Below, in pieces: positions 44,657 to 56,000 of a stretch of DNA of 64,000 bases. Source of the DNA: Hyaloperonospora brassicae (taxonomy: Eukaryota > Oomycota > Peronosporomycetes > Peronosporales > Peronosporaceae); NCBI GenBank assembly GCA_947650285.1, contig CANTFL010000987.1, positions 124,001 to 188,000 of the forward strand, given 5' to 3'. The notes below the pieces were generated by a model, which saw only the letters and a list, made by a program, of their open reading frames with translations, was not told the origin of the DNA and searched no databases. The translations under genes were made by a program, and so were the position numbers. Each line of letters starts with the position of its first letter. Position 1 is the first letter of the stretch.

Positions 44657-46027
44657 TTTCGTATAATAGACAGTCTGTTCCCCTCTCTCTCTTAAACGGA
44701 CTGCAGTCTTCACTTGCGAGACGACGGCTCCTGCAACGGCGCAGGTACAAGCCAAGGGCGTGAAGGCAACATCTGTAGCGACGAATTCTGAACCGGTGGA
44801 GCTTGCCGCTTTTGAAACATAAGCGGCCCCGGACGAAACAGTCTTTGCAGCGGCGGGATTGGCTGCGTCGTCGCTGTGAGAGCGAAAGGTAAGATGGTAG
44901 CGGTATGTCCAACAGCATTTACATTTTAACACACCCATTAGTTGTTGATATACACTATTGACGCTCTCCTTAGCATTACGTCGGCAAGGACATGTCTCCT
45001 CGGCATTATCTATGGGAGTCAACAAAAAGTAACCTAACGATGGCTTTGCGCAAAAGATATCTCGTGCAACCAGAAAGTAGATCAACCCACGCCATTTTAG
45101 TTTATGGTGTGATCGGTCGTGCCATATCAAATCTAAAATACACACGCGACGCTAGTTAGCCGTGTTGCACAAAACCTGTCAGCAGCATTACCAACCTGCT
45201 ATTACTTCCTCAAGAGGAGAACAAGTATAACCATGTTATAATACTGCAATAAACGCCGATGGGAAATAGGACGGCTTGTGCCAGCGTGAATTCAAGTAGA
45301 CCGGTGCCATATACTGCAGTCTCCTTAACAACACATATCATTTAGCTCCAATATTGATGGTATTTACTTCACACGGCATTGCAAGGACCTAATGCATTGT
45401 GCCAATACAAGAAGCAAGCAACGTCGGGTTGATCGTGGACACCGAAAGTCGCATCGACACGTTTAGAAATTTTAGCATTAAGTCGATCATGGTGACCACG
45501 ATCGCTCCAGGCCCCCTGCAACCATCGCCACAACATTATTAACCAGCTGTCAATTCTCGTACCTCATTTTATCTTTACGCACACCCACGTACCTGGACTC
45601 TACTAGTAGTAAAAACTTTGCACCAGCAAAAGAGTTGTTAAACTCCCAGAACGCGACACCAGCGTGGGTTTGCTCAACATCGATAACAACACGACATAAG
45701 AAAATACCAGCAAAAGCAATATACACAACAAAAATGTGGTTTAGTTTGCTAGTCACTCAGTCATCAACCACGTCGAAAAAGCACAATTTCTCTCTCTTTC
45801 TTGCATTGCTTTGGCTATGAGTCCACAAACTGCAACAGCCCGTCCCTCGTATCCTATTATTGTCTACTCAGACGGCGGGAGAAACGGCCGAGAAAGAGAA
45901 GTACAGGAGCAATATCGAGGAATGCGCCGTGACACAGTCGACGTGACGGCATGCACGTGCAGCGATTGGCGAGCGTGTGCAAGGGCGAGCCCTGAGCCGT
46001 CGTCTCGAAATTGAAGACTGCAGTCCG

Positions 46028-46193
46028 TTTAAAAAGTGGAGTGTCCTACTTAGCTGAGAAACGTTTCTAACAAAGTTCAATCAAAAGAGGTATTTTTTCT
46101 ACCCTTTTGTGTATATATTAAATAAGGTTAATGGATAGTCTCATCGTAACGGTGTTTTTTTAGGCGAACACTGGTGTTTTTTTACGATTCCCC
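46028..46193 (-). repeat. Right terminal inverted repeat
   Basis: This is the inverted copy of 43898-44065, with one extra A in the second A-run and scattered substitutions. It ends CGATTCCCC and is followed by the duplicate CTTCGGCC at 46194-46201. Confidence 0.85.
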
Positions 46194-46201
46194 CTTCGGC
46201 C

Positions 46202-46928
46202 CAGCTGTTCTGGCCGAGCGGGTATTGTCAGAAGCGACAGTTGTCGACGAACATGACACCCCCCTGCTGTGACAGCACGCCGTCACATACTGATACTGTC
46301 AAATACTGTTTCCTCCCTCTCGCGCCTTCCATATGACTATAGTCAGAGCATTTCAGCCAAAGTCGTCAAGAGTAAAGCAGTGTACAGGAGTCCCGTTTCC
46401 TTCCTCCACCAAAATGCGCGTCGCTTCTGTCGCGATAGTGTCAGCAAACGCAGCATCGCTCGGTCCTGAATAACACCATCAACGCGCTGTCGACAATGAC
46501 CGCCAGCGTTGTCCGGCAGTACGTCTCGTCTATTTGCCCATCAGTTTCTACATTTGACTGCTTTGACGCCGACACATCACACGACAAGCGGTCGTGGGGG
46601 TAGGGCCCCTCAGCTCCTTCCAGCATACAGGCGACGGTCTGATGGGAAATATAAATGGCTCGACTGATCGAAATGACTCCATGCCGCTCCGCCCAAACTG
46701 CACTGTAACAGGCAAAGCGATTGTCTCCCACTGCACCACGTCACGTCAAAGGAAAACGAGTGCTTTGGACTAAAGTACGCCGCCGACACAAGAGCTGCAA
46801 TGGCGAACCCACTCGATCCACCCGACCCGCGCACTCGACAGACATAGACACACACACACACAGAACGAACGGACGACACACGGACCGACATTCGTACCGC
46901 GCACGAGGGAGTAGTACCGTTTGCTGCT
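46202..46928. other. Intergenic region
   Basis: There are short overlapping frames only. A CA-dinucleotide tract lies at about 46849-46862. No gene is supported. Confidence 0.45.
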
Positions 46929-47660
46929 CTACGACATATGACCCGACACGTTGCGGCGCATCGTGCAGACGTCACCACTGGTCGACTGCTCTACGACAAC
47001 GAGCGCTCGCGCCGGCGCATTGTCTTCCGCCAGTCCCACGTGGAACTGGTCCTGCGGCGGCGTAATCGGAACGTACCATCCCCACTGCGGGCTCTCCGTC
47101 TGCACGGCGTCCGCGTCCGACTCGCTCGCCAGCGCACCCGCGTCCCCAACTGCAGCCAAGAGCTGCGCCGTCACGCTCTTGCGGAGGCCACTCGGAGGCG
47201 CTCCGGGGCCTTGTCCCTCGTCCTGAGCGGCGTCGTTGTCATCGTCGTCGTCGTCCTGTACGTCACTATCGCTATCGCCTACGCGCGCCTCGCGTCGCAC
47301 AAGCGCCGACGGGGCGTCGTCCTCAAACACCTGCGTCAAACTCCCGCCGTGTTCGTCGCACCAGCTCACGGCGGCCGACAGTTTGCCGCCGCCGCCGCTG
47401 CTTCCGGTTGCTCCAGAGCGGCGGACGGGCGCGTGCCGCTTCTGCCGCGCGCAGAACGCAACGGCCGTCGTCGAAGCGGTCGGTGGTGGCGCACTGTCGT
47501 CGTCGGCGGCGGCGGCGACGTCGAGGGCATTGAGGTACGTGATGACGGACACGGCCGTAGCGGCCGCGGCGGCGAGCACGGGGTGATCTTTGAACCACTG
47601 GACGCCGCTCGAGAGCTCCGTCGCCGTGGGGAAGAACGAGGCGGCGGCCGGTGGCTGCAT
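46929..47660 (-). CDS. Unknown acidic protein, oomycete-type
   Basis: The frame gives 243 aa from the ATG of MQPPAAASFFPTATELSS. It is open further upstream to 47750, but the extra residues are Pro-rich and less convincing. After the start there is an amphipathic stretch GVQWFKDHPVLAAAAATAVS with a weakly hydrophobic helix (possible tail anchor or presequence), then a Ser/Gly linker and KLSAAVSWCDEHGGSLTQVF. A long acidic run (DSDSDVQDDDDDDNDAAQDE) leads to SGLRKSVTAQLLAAVGDAG and ESPQWGWYVPITPPQDQFHV, which looks like a short conserved binding motif. I do not recognise the family. It is head-to-head with NOT4. Confidence 0.65.
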   Translation of the reverse strand: MQPPAAASFFPTATELSSGVQWFKDHPVLAAAAATAVSVITYLNALDVAAAADDDSAPPPTASTTAVAFCARQKRHAPVRRSGATGSSGGGGKLSAAVSWCDEHGGSLTQVFEDDAPSALVRREARVGDSDSDVQDDDDDDNDAAQDEGQGPGAPPSGLRKSVTAQLLAAVGDAGALASESDADAVQTESPQWGWYVPITPPQDQFHVGLAEDNAPARALVVVEQSTSGDVCTMRRNVSGHMS

Positions 47661-48278
47661 GGCCGTCGCAAGAGTGATGGTCACTCGAGCCCGCGGTTGC
47701 GCGACTAAGTCAAGGTTGCAGGGGGTAGGGGGCGGTGGTTGCAGTTGCACTAGTCGTAGTCGATCGAGGTGTGGTAGTGGGGCTTGTACTCGTGGGGCTC
47801 TTATTGAGGAAGCAAGCGGCGCTGGACAATAGGAATGCGGGCGAGCGAGCGAGCGAGTGGTCTACTTCAACTGTCGAAAAAAATCCAGCGAGCAGATTGG
47901 GTGAAACGGTCCATCGATCACGCGCGTGGGTTTTTGGGTCGACTGTCCTCCGTCGGACAAATCGCGTTTGACAGGGGCTCGGCGGCATCAATCCCACTCG
48001 AGCGCATATGCGATATCGGAAGCCCGCTGATTAATGACAGGAGGATCAGCCGCCTCAGCGCCAGACAGAGAGAATTCCCATCGGCCCCGTTCCTGTGCCC
48101 CGCGCTTTCCACCAGTACGCGCACATTTGTGGCTGTTGCTCTCGTTGTTGGTAGCGGCGTCCCCTCTGCCTCTCTCTATACATATCGTGCAATGTGCGCA
48201 CCGACGCACGTGCGCACTTGCGACTGACTGTGTGACTGACTGACTGACTCTGTTCGCTCGGGTTATAGACTGTACCCC
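47661..48278. promoter_or_regulatory. Divergent upstream region of the unknown gene and NOT4
   Basis: About 620 bp separate the two start codons. Short repeats of GAGC (47840-47858) and GACT (48229-48248) are visible. The rest shows no gene and no clear promoter element. Confidence 0.4.
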
Positions 48279-48563
48279 ATGGCCGACCAGTGTGACGAGA
48301 TCGACTGCTGCCCGCTCTGCATGGAAGAGCTGGACCTGACGGACCAGACGTTCAACGCGTGTCCGTGCGGGTATCAGGTGTGTCTCTGGTGCTGGCATCA
48401 GATCAAGAACGAGTACAATGGACTGTGTCCCGCCTGTCGGCAGCCCTACGCAGAGCTGTCGAAGCAAAAGAATCCGTTGGACCGGGAAGAGTGCGTGCAA
48501 TGTGTGTCTCGAAGCTTTTGTTGTATGGGCGACGCTCTTGTGCTCAATGTGTGAGTGTGTGTG

Positions 48564-48598
<35 letters not shown>

Positions 48599-51082
48599 AT
48601 GCTCTTGTACCCATGTGTCGCTCGGACAATGAGCAGAGTTGTACGACGTACAAAGCAGCGCAAGCAGAAGGAGAAGAACGAGCGGCGATCGGCAGCACAG
48701 ACGAAGCAGTCGAGTGGAAACCGCAAGAGTCTACAGAACGTGCGCGTGATGCAGCGCAACTTGGTATATGTCATTGGACTGCCCGTGCCTTTCGCGGAAG
48801 AAGATGTGCTGCGCTCGAACGAGTGCTTTGGCCAGTACGGAAAAATTGTTAAGGCTGTTGTGAACAAGTCGCATTTGAGCGCAGACAGAGCGAATGCTAC
48901 GGCCAGCGCCTACATTACATTTGCTAACAAGGAGGATGCACTGAGCTGCATTGTGGCAATCGACGGGTACTACCTGGATGGAAGCATGTTGCGGTAAGGA
49001 GGACAGACTGTACCTGTTTGTGGCTTTGTTCGGCATGTTTGTGCCCACTGACGAGTGTGTGGTTGTGTTGCTACAATGGCAGGGCTTCTTTTGGAACAAC
49101 CAAGTATTGCAACTTTTTCTTGCGAAATATGCAGTGCAACAATCCAGACTGCTTGTACCTGCACGAGCTGGGCGAGGACGATGATAGCTTTACAAAAGAG
49201 GAGATGCAAACTGGTATGGTGTTGTATTGCTATTGCGAAAAATGGCTCAGAGTAAAGACGGTGCGGCTGACTCGTGTATGTATGGTTGTACGGACGTTGA
49301 CGCTGCTTGCGCAAAGCTTTACATTCTGGAAAAGCAGCATTCCGAGATACGTCAACGTCAAATGGAGTGGCAGAGGAGCGGGCAGGCTCACGGTTTCCTG
49401 CACCGCATAGACCTTGTGCGTCATCATCATCATCCAGGATAGGAACGAATGCTAGGGCAAGATCTTCGAGTCCAGCAAGAGCAAGTACGTTAGCCAGATT
49501 ACACAACGAAGATGTCTACGGAGACACGCAGCGACACGCACAGAGCGCAGCAGCGATATCAAAACTTAGACAGGCGACAGGCGATTTTGACAATAGCTCA
49601 GGGCCTTCGTCGGCAGATCACAGCCGCAGAGCGGCATCACACAGCACAACAGCAACACACAACATAAAGTGTCCGTCTTCGGCACGAGAAAATTCGTACA
49701 GCAAGATAGTTGCTGGAGGACAAAGCAGCAGGCACACCGATATGGCAGCAACAGGCCCGCTCGATCCTGAACCAAACAAAAAACCGGAGTTATGGGTCGA
49801 CATTTCGCGGGAAGAAGACACAACTTGCGCGGCGGACGCTGTGGTAAGCCCACTGGAGGCGCTGAAATTGGCGGCAGGGTCATCAACTGAACAGCCGGTG
49901 TGGGCACAACCGTTTCCGACTCCATCAGCATCCCAGAATGAGAGTGAGTGGCATACTGCCACCAGCAGTAGCACCTCGGCAGGTGTTTATAGCCCCTTTG
50001 GGCTTGGGTTCGAAGGTGGCATTCATCGTCCTGGTAGCGCCAGAGGGCTTGTGACGAAAGCGCCAGCACCCAGCGACGTATGGGGATCTTCGAGCACGAT
50101 GGACAACACCCTCAGCTCGTTCTCGCCTGCGGTTTCGTCGATGACAGCGTCTACAAACTCATCATCGTCATTTGCATCGATCGATGCGATTTTCAGCCAC
50201 CGAAACGATTCATCGGAGGCACTTGCAGGGCTCCTCGGTGTCCAGTTAGCGCCCGACTCGCTGGCGCATGGTACACCGTTGGCACCTTCGCCTGACGACG
50301 GACATGCCTCGCGTTTTTCCTTCGCAAACCCTGCTGATGTCGGTCGTGGTGACGTGAAGCAGGCTCCGGTCCGCTACGAGTTGCTGGATGGAACGACGAT
50401 CAACAACCATAGATCGGTTGGCGGAATTGGTGTTTCTCATACCGCGAGTGGTTCATTGGTATCTGCTGGTTATTCTTCGATGACGGACCAGTCCGGCTTT
50501 CCACCATTCCAAGGCTATCAACAACAGCTGCACCACACGCCACCACCACCGCATCCATCAAGGGCGTTGTCGGGTGATGACATGGGGTGCAGCAGTGAGC
50601 TGCCACTTGGCGGTAATCGTGCATTGGGTGGGGATTCCAGTGGACTCGCGTTTCTCCAACAGATGCTGCCAAATGTGAACATCAGTTTTGGAGGTGACTA
50701 TTCTAGTCTGTCGGGCCCAATCGTGGTCGATTCAGCGAGTTCTCCTGCTCGCAGCTCCAGCGCAGGCCGAGCAGGTTCAGGGCGTCGGTTGTTCGCGCGC
50801 AGCCAGGGTGCTGGCAATAATCTCGTTTCGCCAGGTTTGTGGGAGGGTGGAAATCTCAGCTCTCTCGGCTTTGATGGACAACCTAGTTCTCGGCAGGCGA
50901 CGAGTGGGTCGCCATTTTGCGATCCGGCCCTGGTGCCGCAGCCATCTAGTGAGCTTCCAAGCGGCTTCTACGGCTTTAACTCCTCGAACTCCAACGCCAG
51001 CGAAAGCGAGTGCCACCTCATGCATGGTGACTTCAGCAACGATGCATATCGTCGCTCGAGCTCGCTTATCGACAACAGTTAG
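48279..51082 (+). CDS. CNOT4: CCR4-NOT E3 ubiquitin ligase NOT4
   Basis: Four exons, 48279-48490, 48637-48993, 49083-49213 and 49317-51082, join in phase to 821 aa. NOT4 is a ubiquitin ligase bound to the CCR4-NOT deadenylase that acts on stalled ribosomes. A C4C4 RING is at residues 11-53 (CPLCMEELDLTD ... CPCGYQVCLWCWHQI ... CPACRQPY). A basic coiled linker follows (RTKQRKQKEKNERR). The RRM reads LVYVIGLPVPFAEEDVLRS ... SAYITFANKEDALSCIVAID. Next is the CCCH finger YCNFFLRNMQCNNPDCLYLH and the family block DDDSFTKEEMQT. The long Ser/Gly-rich C-terminal half is unstructured. Intron 1 contains a CT microsatellite. The family is certain; exon 4's 5' border (AAAG acceptor) is less so. Confidence 0.93.
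48570..48596 (+). repeat. CT dinucleotide microsatellite in NOT4 intron 1
   Basis: About 13 uninterrupted TC units follow a short GT tract inside the first intron, upstream of the acceptor at 48636. Confidence 0.85.
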
Positions 51083-53040
51083 ACAAGAAGGCTTGCTTTT
51101 TTGACAAATGGCCCCTTCTGAGCGGGATGCTGCTGCTCAGCGATCAAGCATTGTCAGCTGCTACAGGAAGGCTCATGGGAAAGAAGTGGGCACACACACA
51201 ATACACACGCATGCAGACAATTGGGAGGTGAACTGAGAGCAGGAAAAACAATGGAGAAGCAACGCGTCCTGGCCAGACGACGAGCAAATACGTATGTGGG
51301 ACATACAGCTTGAAAAAGAAACGGAGACGACTGACGGGTGTTGCCCCTCAATGAAATGCTTGAACACCAACACGATTCGTCTTTGCCCCTTTGGTCCGTC
51401 CCTCGGTGCATCCTGTTTCTTTGTTTGCACTGATGTAGTGACATCTTGACAACTCGCCTTCGATGTTTGAATCGGGCGGAAGAGGTGTGTGCGTTTTGAA
51501 TGGCTTGCTGGGATCAACTAACACGTCGCTATTCTGTGCTGCTTCTTAGCTGTCGAGAAGGAAAGACAGCGCTTCCTGCGCGACGACTTGATGGACAAAC
51601 TTGGATGAGGTACCCACAAACAGAATTGCAGACGATGCTTGGGACAATGAAAAGCAAGAAACATGACGTGACCGTCCCAGCAGATGTGATCGAATGTATT
51701 GCGAAGGATATGACAGCAACGACTGTCAAGCAAACCGACAATGGAGACACCGCGCACACCAATTTATCGGAACAGTGCACCACAAAGTGACAAGTTTGCA
51801 ATAGGCGACAAAAGACGCGGCTATTTATTTTCCAGCATTACAAATGAAGCGGCCTCGGACAGCAAGGCTATGCTGAGACAAGAGAACTTGACCTCATCTC
51901 CATCGCCTCGACTAGGGATGGAGACGAAAGCCGTATATTTGATCGAGGATCGGATGCGCGGTGCACTGAAGTTGTGGTATGCGAATGTTGGATTCTGCAG
52001 TGTGTTTGTAGATAAGTCCGCCGCACTAGACAACCTTGTTGCCAGCCAAGTCACAGCGACATCCAATTTGTTGTGCTCAATCTATGCTCGTCTTGTGTGG
52101 ACACGCCGCGTGGGGTCTTTTAGGGGTCTGCGCGTGTTTGCGCCAAACTTCCGACTTGGTGGATTCGTCATAGGGGTCTCGATGTACGACGTTGATCAAG
52201 TACGTTTGCTTTCGTGTTATATACGATGACATTCAGAGCAGGTTGAGACACACCCTACGTGCACATATTTAGCCGGCAAGTTTGTGGGCGCAAAGTACCT
52301 GCGTCGGCACTTGTTGTTGGCCGTATGTGTGGAAGTTACGGCAGCAGCAGATCATAGAAGGAGCTTGCAACTGAGCTTGCAACCTCAATCGGGACGTTTG
52401 TTCTACTCGTGTGCTACATCGTGGGATTTGTCCAGCGAGCTCGTGGGTGAAGGCTCTATGGAAGACGTCATGGCCACAAGGGCGCAAAGCGCTTGATGAA
52501 AAGTTTGGCAATGAATAGCTGGGAATGAAGCGTTGTTGCAGCTTTGTAGTGCAGAGCAGAGCAATGGTGTTGGATCAGCATACGGTCTGCTTCAGAAACG
52601 GAGCACCGCTGATGAAGCAAGTTGGCGCTTGCTCACATACAGGGCCAAGGCAGCTCTATCCGAAGCCAAAACACTGGTGCTGTCAGGGGCTAGTCATCTT
52701 AATCCTTGTAATTTGGTGTTTTTGGCAATCGCTGTGGGCTCAGTGTGCGATCCATTTTTGTACATGACTTGAAGCGCTGAAGGAGCGTGCGCCCAACATG
52801 ACGTTTCGATCAAGCCGATGTAAGCAATACGTTAGCGGAAAAAGATCAGCGTGCATGACATTGACATCAAGCCAACTGACAACGCAAGTAATAGGTTGGC
52901 GAAAAAAAGCTGAAGACGTCAAAGAAACTAAGCATTCGGCAGTGTTTGGCAACTTACTGCGCACTGGCTGAACAAAGACCTTCATCCCAATCAGCAATGC
53001 CACCAATGAACGACAACGCGCAATGAGTCAGGAGCGGTTG
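51083..53040 (+). pseudogene. Decayed plus-strand coding fragments
   Basis: Several coding-like pieces follow NOT4 on the same strand in different frames: RRLDGQTWMRYPQTELQTML (about 51576), ALKLWYANVGFCSVFVDKSA (about 51963), NLVASQVTATSNLLCSIYAR (about 52033), SLQLSLQPQSGRLFYSC (about 52362) and KRSTADEASWRLLTYRAKAA (about 52596). Some are bounded by GT/AG-like sites, so a multi-exon gene is not excluded. However, stops and frame changes make a relic more likely. The family is not recognised. Confidence 0.3.
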
Positions 53041-56000
53041 CTCAGCTTTTACATTTGCTGTTACTTTTATAATCAAAGTAAGCAACAAAAGATTGGATAT
53101 TAGGAGATGTCGATTTGCGAAACACAGTTGCCTTTTCCATACAACGAAGGGTCACATTCAATTTTCTACGCTTCCTAGCACGACAGTAAACAAGGTCTTT
53201 CGGTGCAAGTGTCGATGTTGCCGTCCCATCATCGATGTAGATGGCTCATACTGTCACATAATGAGCGACACGTGCCCTACTACAGTATCTAGCAAGATGG
53301 AAATAGCGGAAATTGCTGAGGACTGTGAAATTGCTGCATGTCTTAGTAATTTATACCCTCCACCGGCATGACACGATTCATGTCTAGCGAATGGTGCATC
53401 AGTCGTAAATGTGGCAGATGGCCGTAGCTTGTGTAACGAAGTGAGCCTGATACATGTGATAGACATCTGTAAAAGTCAAAGCAAATGGTTTCGTAGGGGT
53501 CCATTTTTTCTTCAATATTACTTCGAAACGTAACACTCAGAAGCGTCTACCCATTGGATAGTACATGCCGATATAACAACGGACAAAGTGTTCACTGAAT
53601 AATGGACGCGCGCAATGGGTGGCGAGCAGACAGGGTTAGATGATGCTTGTGTGTAGCTTTGCTTAATTTAGGGTCAAACTTGTTATATTGATATGACTAG
53701 CTATTCACATACAGCTCTCTTTGACATTTAACTAACGTGTCGATTTGTCGGGTAGATATCTCTGCCATACGTGTACGTGAGGTTGCGAGGGACCTGCCCA
53801 CACTGATATCGGGTGCAGGTTAGCATATATTTGAGCAGTATTAGCGTGGGCGTCTTGCTAAGTATGGCTTCACTATAATGACTGATTGATGCATGTCTCA
53901 TTTCTAGCGCATCTGTCAATAAACCAACAGTCGGTTGTGCAAAAAGTAAATGATTTGCGTCAAAACATAGCGCCTGCCATATCCTTAATCGCCTTGTTTT
54001 GCTGTTGCATAATACATGTTGTTTCTACCGATGTAGTTGATCACTTTACTAGCGTACAAAATTACATAAGGCTTTCAGCTCGATCTGACATTGTATTTAT
54101 ACATAGTTCGTAAAATTAGTAAACCGCCAGGGTCGATCGATGTGCACAAGCTCAAGGTTACAATTTTCTTTGATGTTTCTCCCGTAGATACTATTCTTAA
54201 CACCTCGCCATGAACTACGTTGAACTTCATTGCCAGTATGGAAACATCAACAACAAGAATCACTTGTGCCCTCATCAATAATTTAAATGGTAAATTTAAG
54301 CTGGCATGACCTCAAACAAATTTATCTGCATTTATGCTGAACTAGTACGCATATGGTTGATTGAGTAGCGCGTCAACATTTGTTATCGTATAAACCTTCA
54401 TATTGGTACAATAAGGCGCGACATAACGACTCATGACGTGTACTGACATGCAGGCCATGTAACCGGTGAGTGCTAACGACGCATATTTATACATGGCAAA
54501 TGGCGTCTACAGTGTCGACCCATTACAGCCTATATAATGCCCGTTTGCAAGGAAGACAGAAGGAACTGATACTGATGCAAAAAAAGAAGTGAAATCATGC
54601 GCTTTCAACAAACACAATTGTTCTTGCGAGGGAATAGGCAATGCTCGTTCGATAATGCCGTGTCTCAGACATGACAACATAGCTGAGTCCATCGCTCATA
54701 TGATCGTCTTACGGTATTTATCTTCTTTGCGTGACGTCGACAATATCTTTTAGTCATCATGCCGTTCCCTGACGCATTGAACGTGATAAGTTCGCCACCA
54801 CCAGCGTAGATTTGTCGAAGTGATATGCGCTAAAATTAGCTTTGCTGTAAATTAAGGGTAGAAAGCTGTTTCGCATTGTACAACACAACGATCTTTGTGC
54901 CAACATAAATGCTGCTTTGTAACCGGCAGATCAACATTTTGGGCAATCTGTCATAACGTCGACATTAGTCCCGCAGAATGGTTATAACAGTGATTGCGAT
55001 CAAGAAGAGAGAAGCTATTATCAGAAATGGTGCGAGGTGGTGCATGCTCATACATTGCAACTTCTTGCGATCGTGTGTGTATCAGTAACGCGGGGTGTCC
55101 TGCACATGTCAAAGCAGGAGCAGCAGAATATCATGTTTTTCATAGAAAAGAAAACGTATCATGTAGCTCTTTGGTAGACATTCCATTTCCACCATTTGAG
55201 TGTCTTAAGTCATGCGCTCGCACGCGTTTGTCTTGAAAGCGATAAAGGCCTGAGAGAGCTAATAAGTAATTGCTTGACACTTTAAGCTGCGAATATATCA
55301 CACTTCCGGCGTTCTCACCAGTGATAGCAGAATAAACAGCAGCATAATAAGCAGCGTCTTCAGCAACAGGTACCATACCTGAAAGACACCTGATGTCTGA
55401 TGATTTACTAGAGCTATCAAAGTCGCAAAGGAGGAAGCTTCGTCACTTAACCCATTGTCTGTGTGCAAAGCTTTTGCTCTCGATGTTTCTCTTCAATGAG
55501 TTCGACCGATACTAATGATCGCCAAGATGCAGCAGCAAGTAAGGTATACTTATCTAATTGAAACAAAATGCATCTGCACATTCCACCCCTGCTGTTTACA
55601 TGTATGCGTATGTGATGATAGATACGTCTGTAATAAAGAAATATACGTTTGTAAAAAAAGACGTGTTCAGACACTATATAGTATGATTGCAACATTATCA
55701 TTCTGGACACATGTATTTTTCATTCTAGACCACACAATCCAGAGCCTGGTCTCGAAAATGATACGTCATCAATAGCGCTTTGTTTGGGAAGTAAGTTTCA
55801 TCACACTGATATCCAACTAACGCTTTGTTTGTCTTTGTCGCTCTTCTTAGACTTTGACACATTCTCGAGTACAATGAACTGTAAAGTACGACCCGAAGCG
55901 GTGCAGTCGGTACTTAGAGGTTCTGTGGACAGGGCGAGGTATTGATTCCGACCGTCCGATCTAAAATGGGTGAGCGGTATGCCGGTAACACGGGCGAATG

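Larger units (their letters stand above)
43898..46193. mobile_element. Long-TIR DNA transposon-like element (MULE- or foldback-like)
   Basis: The two ends are inverted copies of each other over about 166 bp (43898-44065 and 46028-46193, about 90% identical by eye), both starting GGGGAATCGTAAAAAAACACC. They are flanked by the identical 8-bp CTTCGGCC. Long inverted ends plus an 8-9 bp duplication suit the Mutator-like superfamily. Merlin, hAT and P elements also make about 8-bp duplications but usually have shorter ends. No transposase is visible, so the copy is non-autonomous. The interior holds a LINE 3' fragment (44070-44656) and a minus-strand frame (44615-45145) with Ala/Ser-rich coding-like sequence of unknown origin. 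Confidence 0.8.

Noticed and set aside
45550..45756. Short minus-strand frame with a hydrophobic start resembling a secreted effector
   Set aside because: No RXLR, LFLAK or Cys pattern, only 68 residues, and it lies inside the TIR element.
46938..47708. 256-codon plus-strand frame over the unknown acidic gene
   Set aside because: Arg/Val-rich translation is the complement of the Asp-rich tract; the minus-strand frame has more natural composition and motifs.
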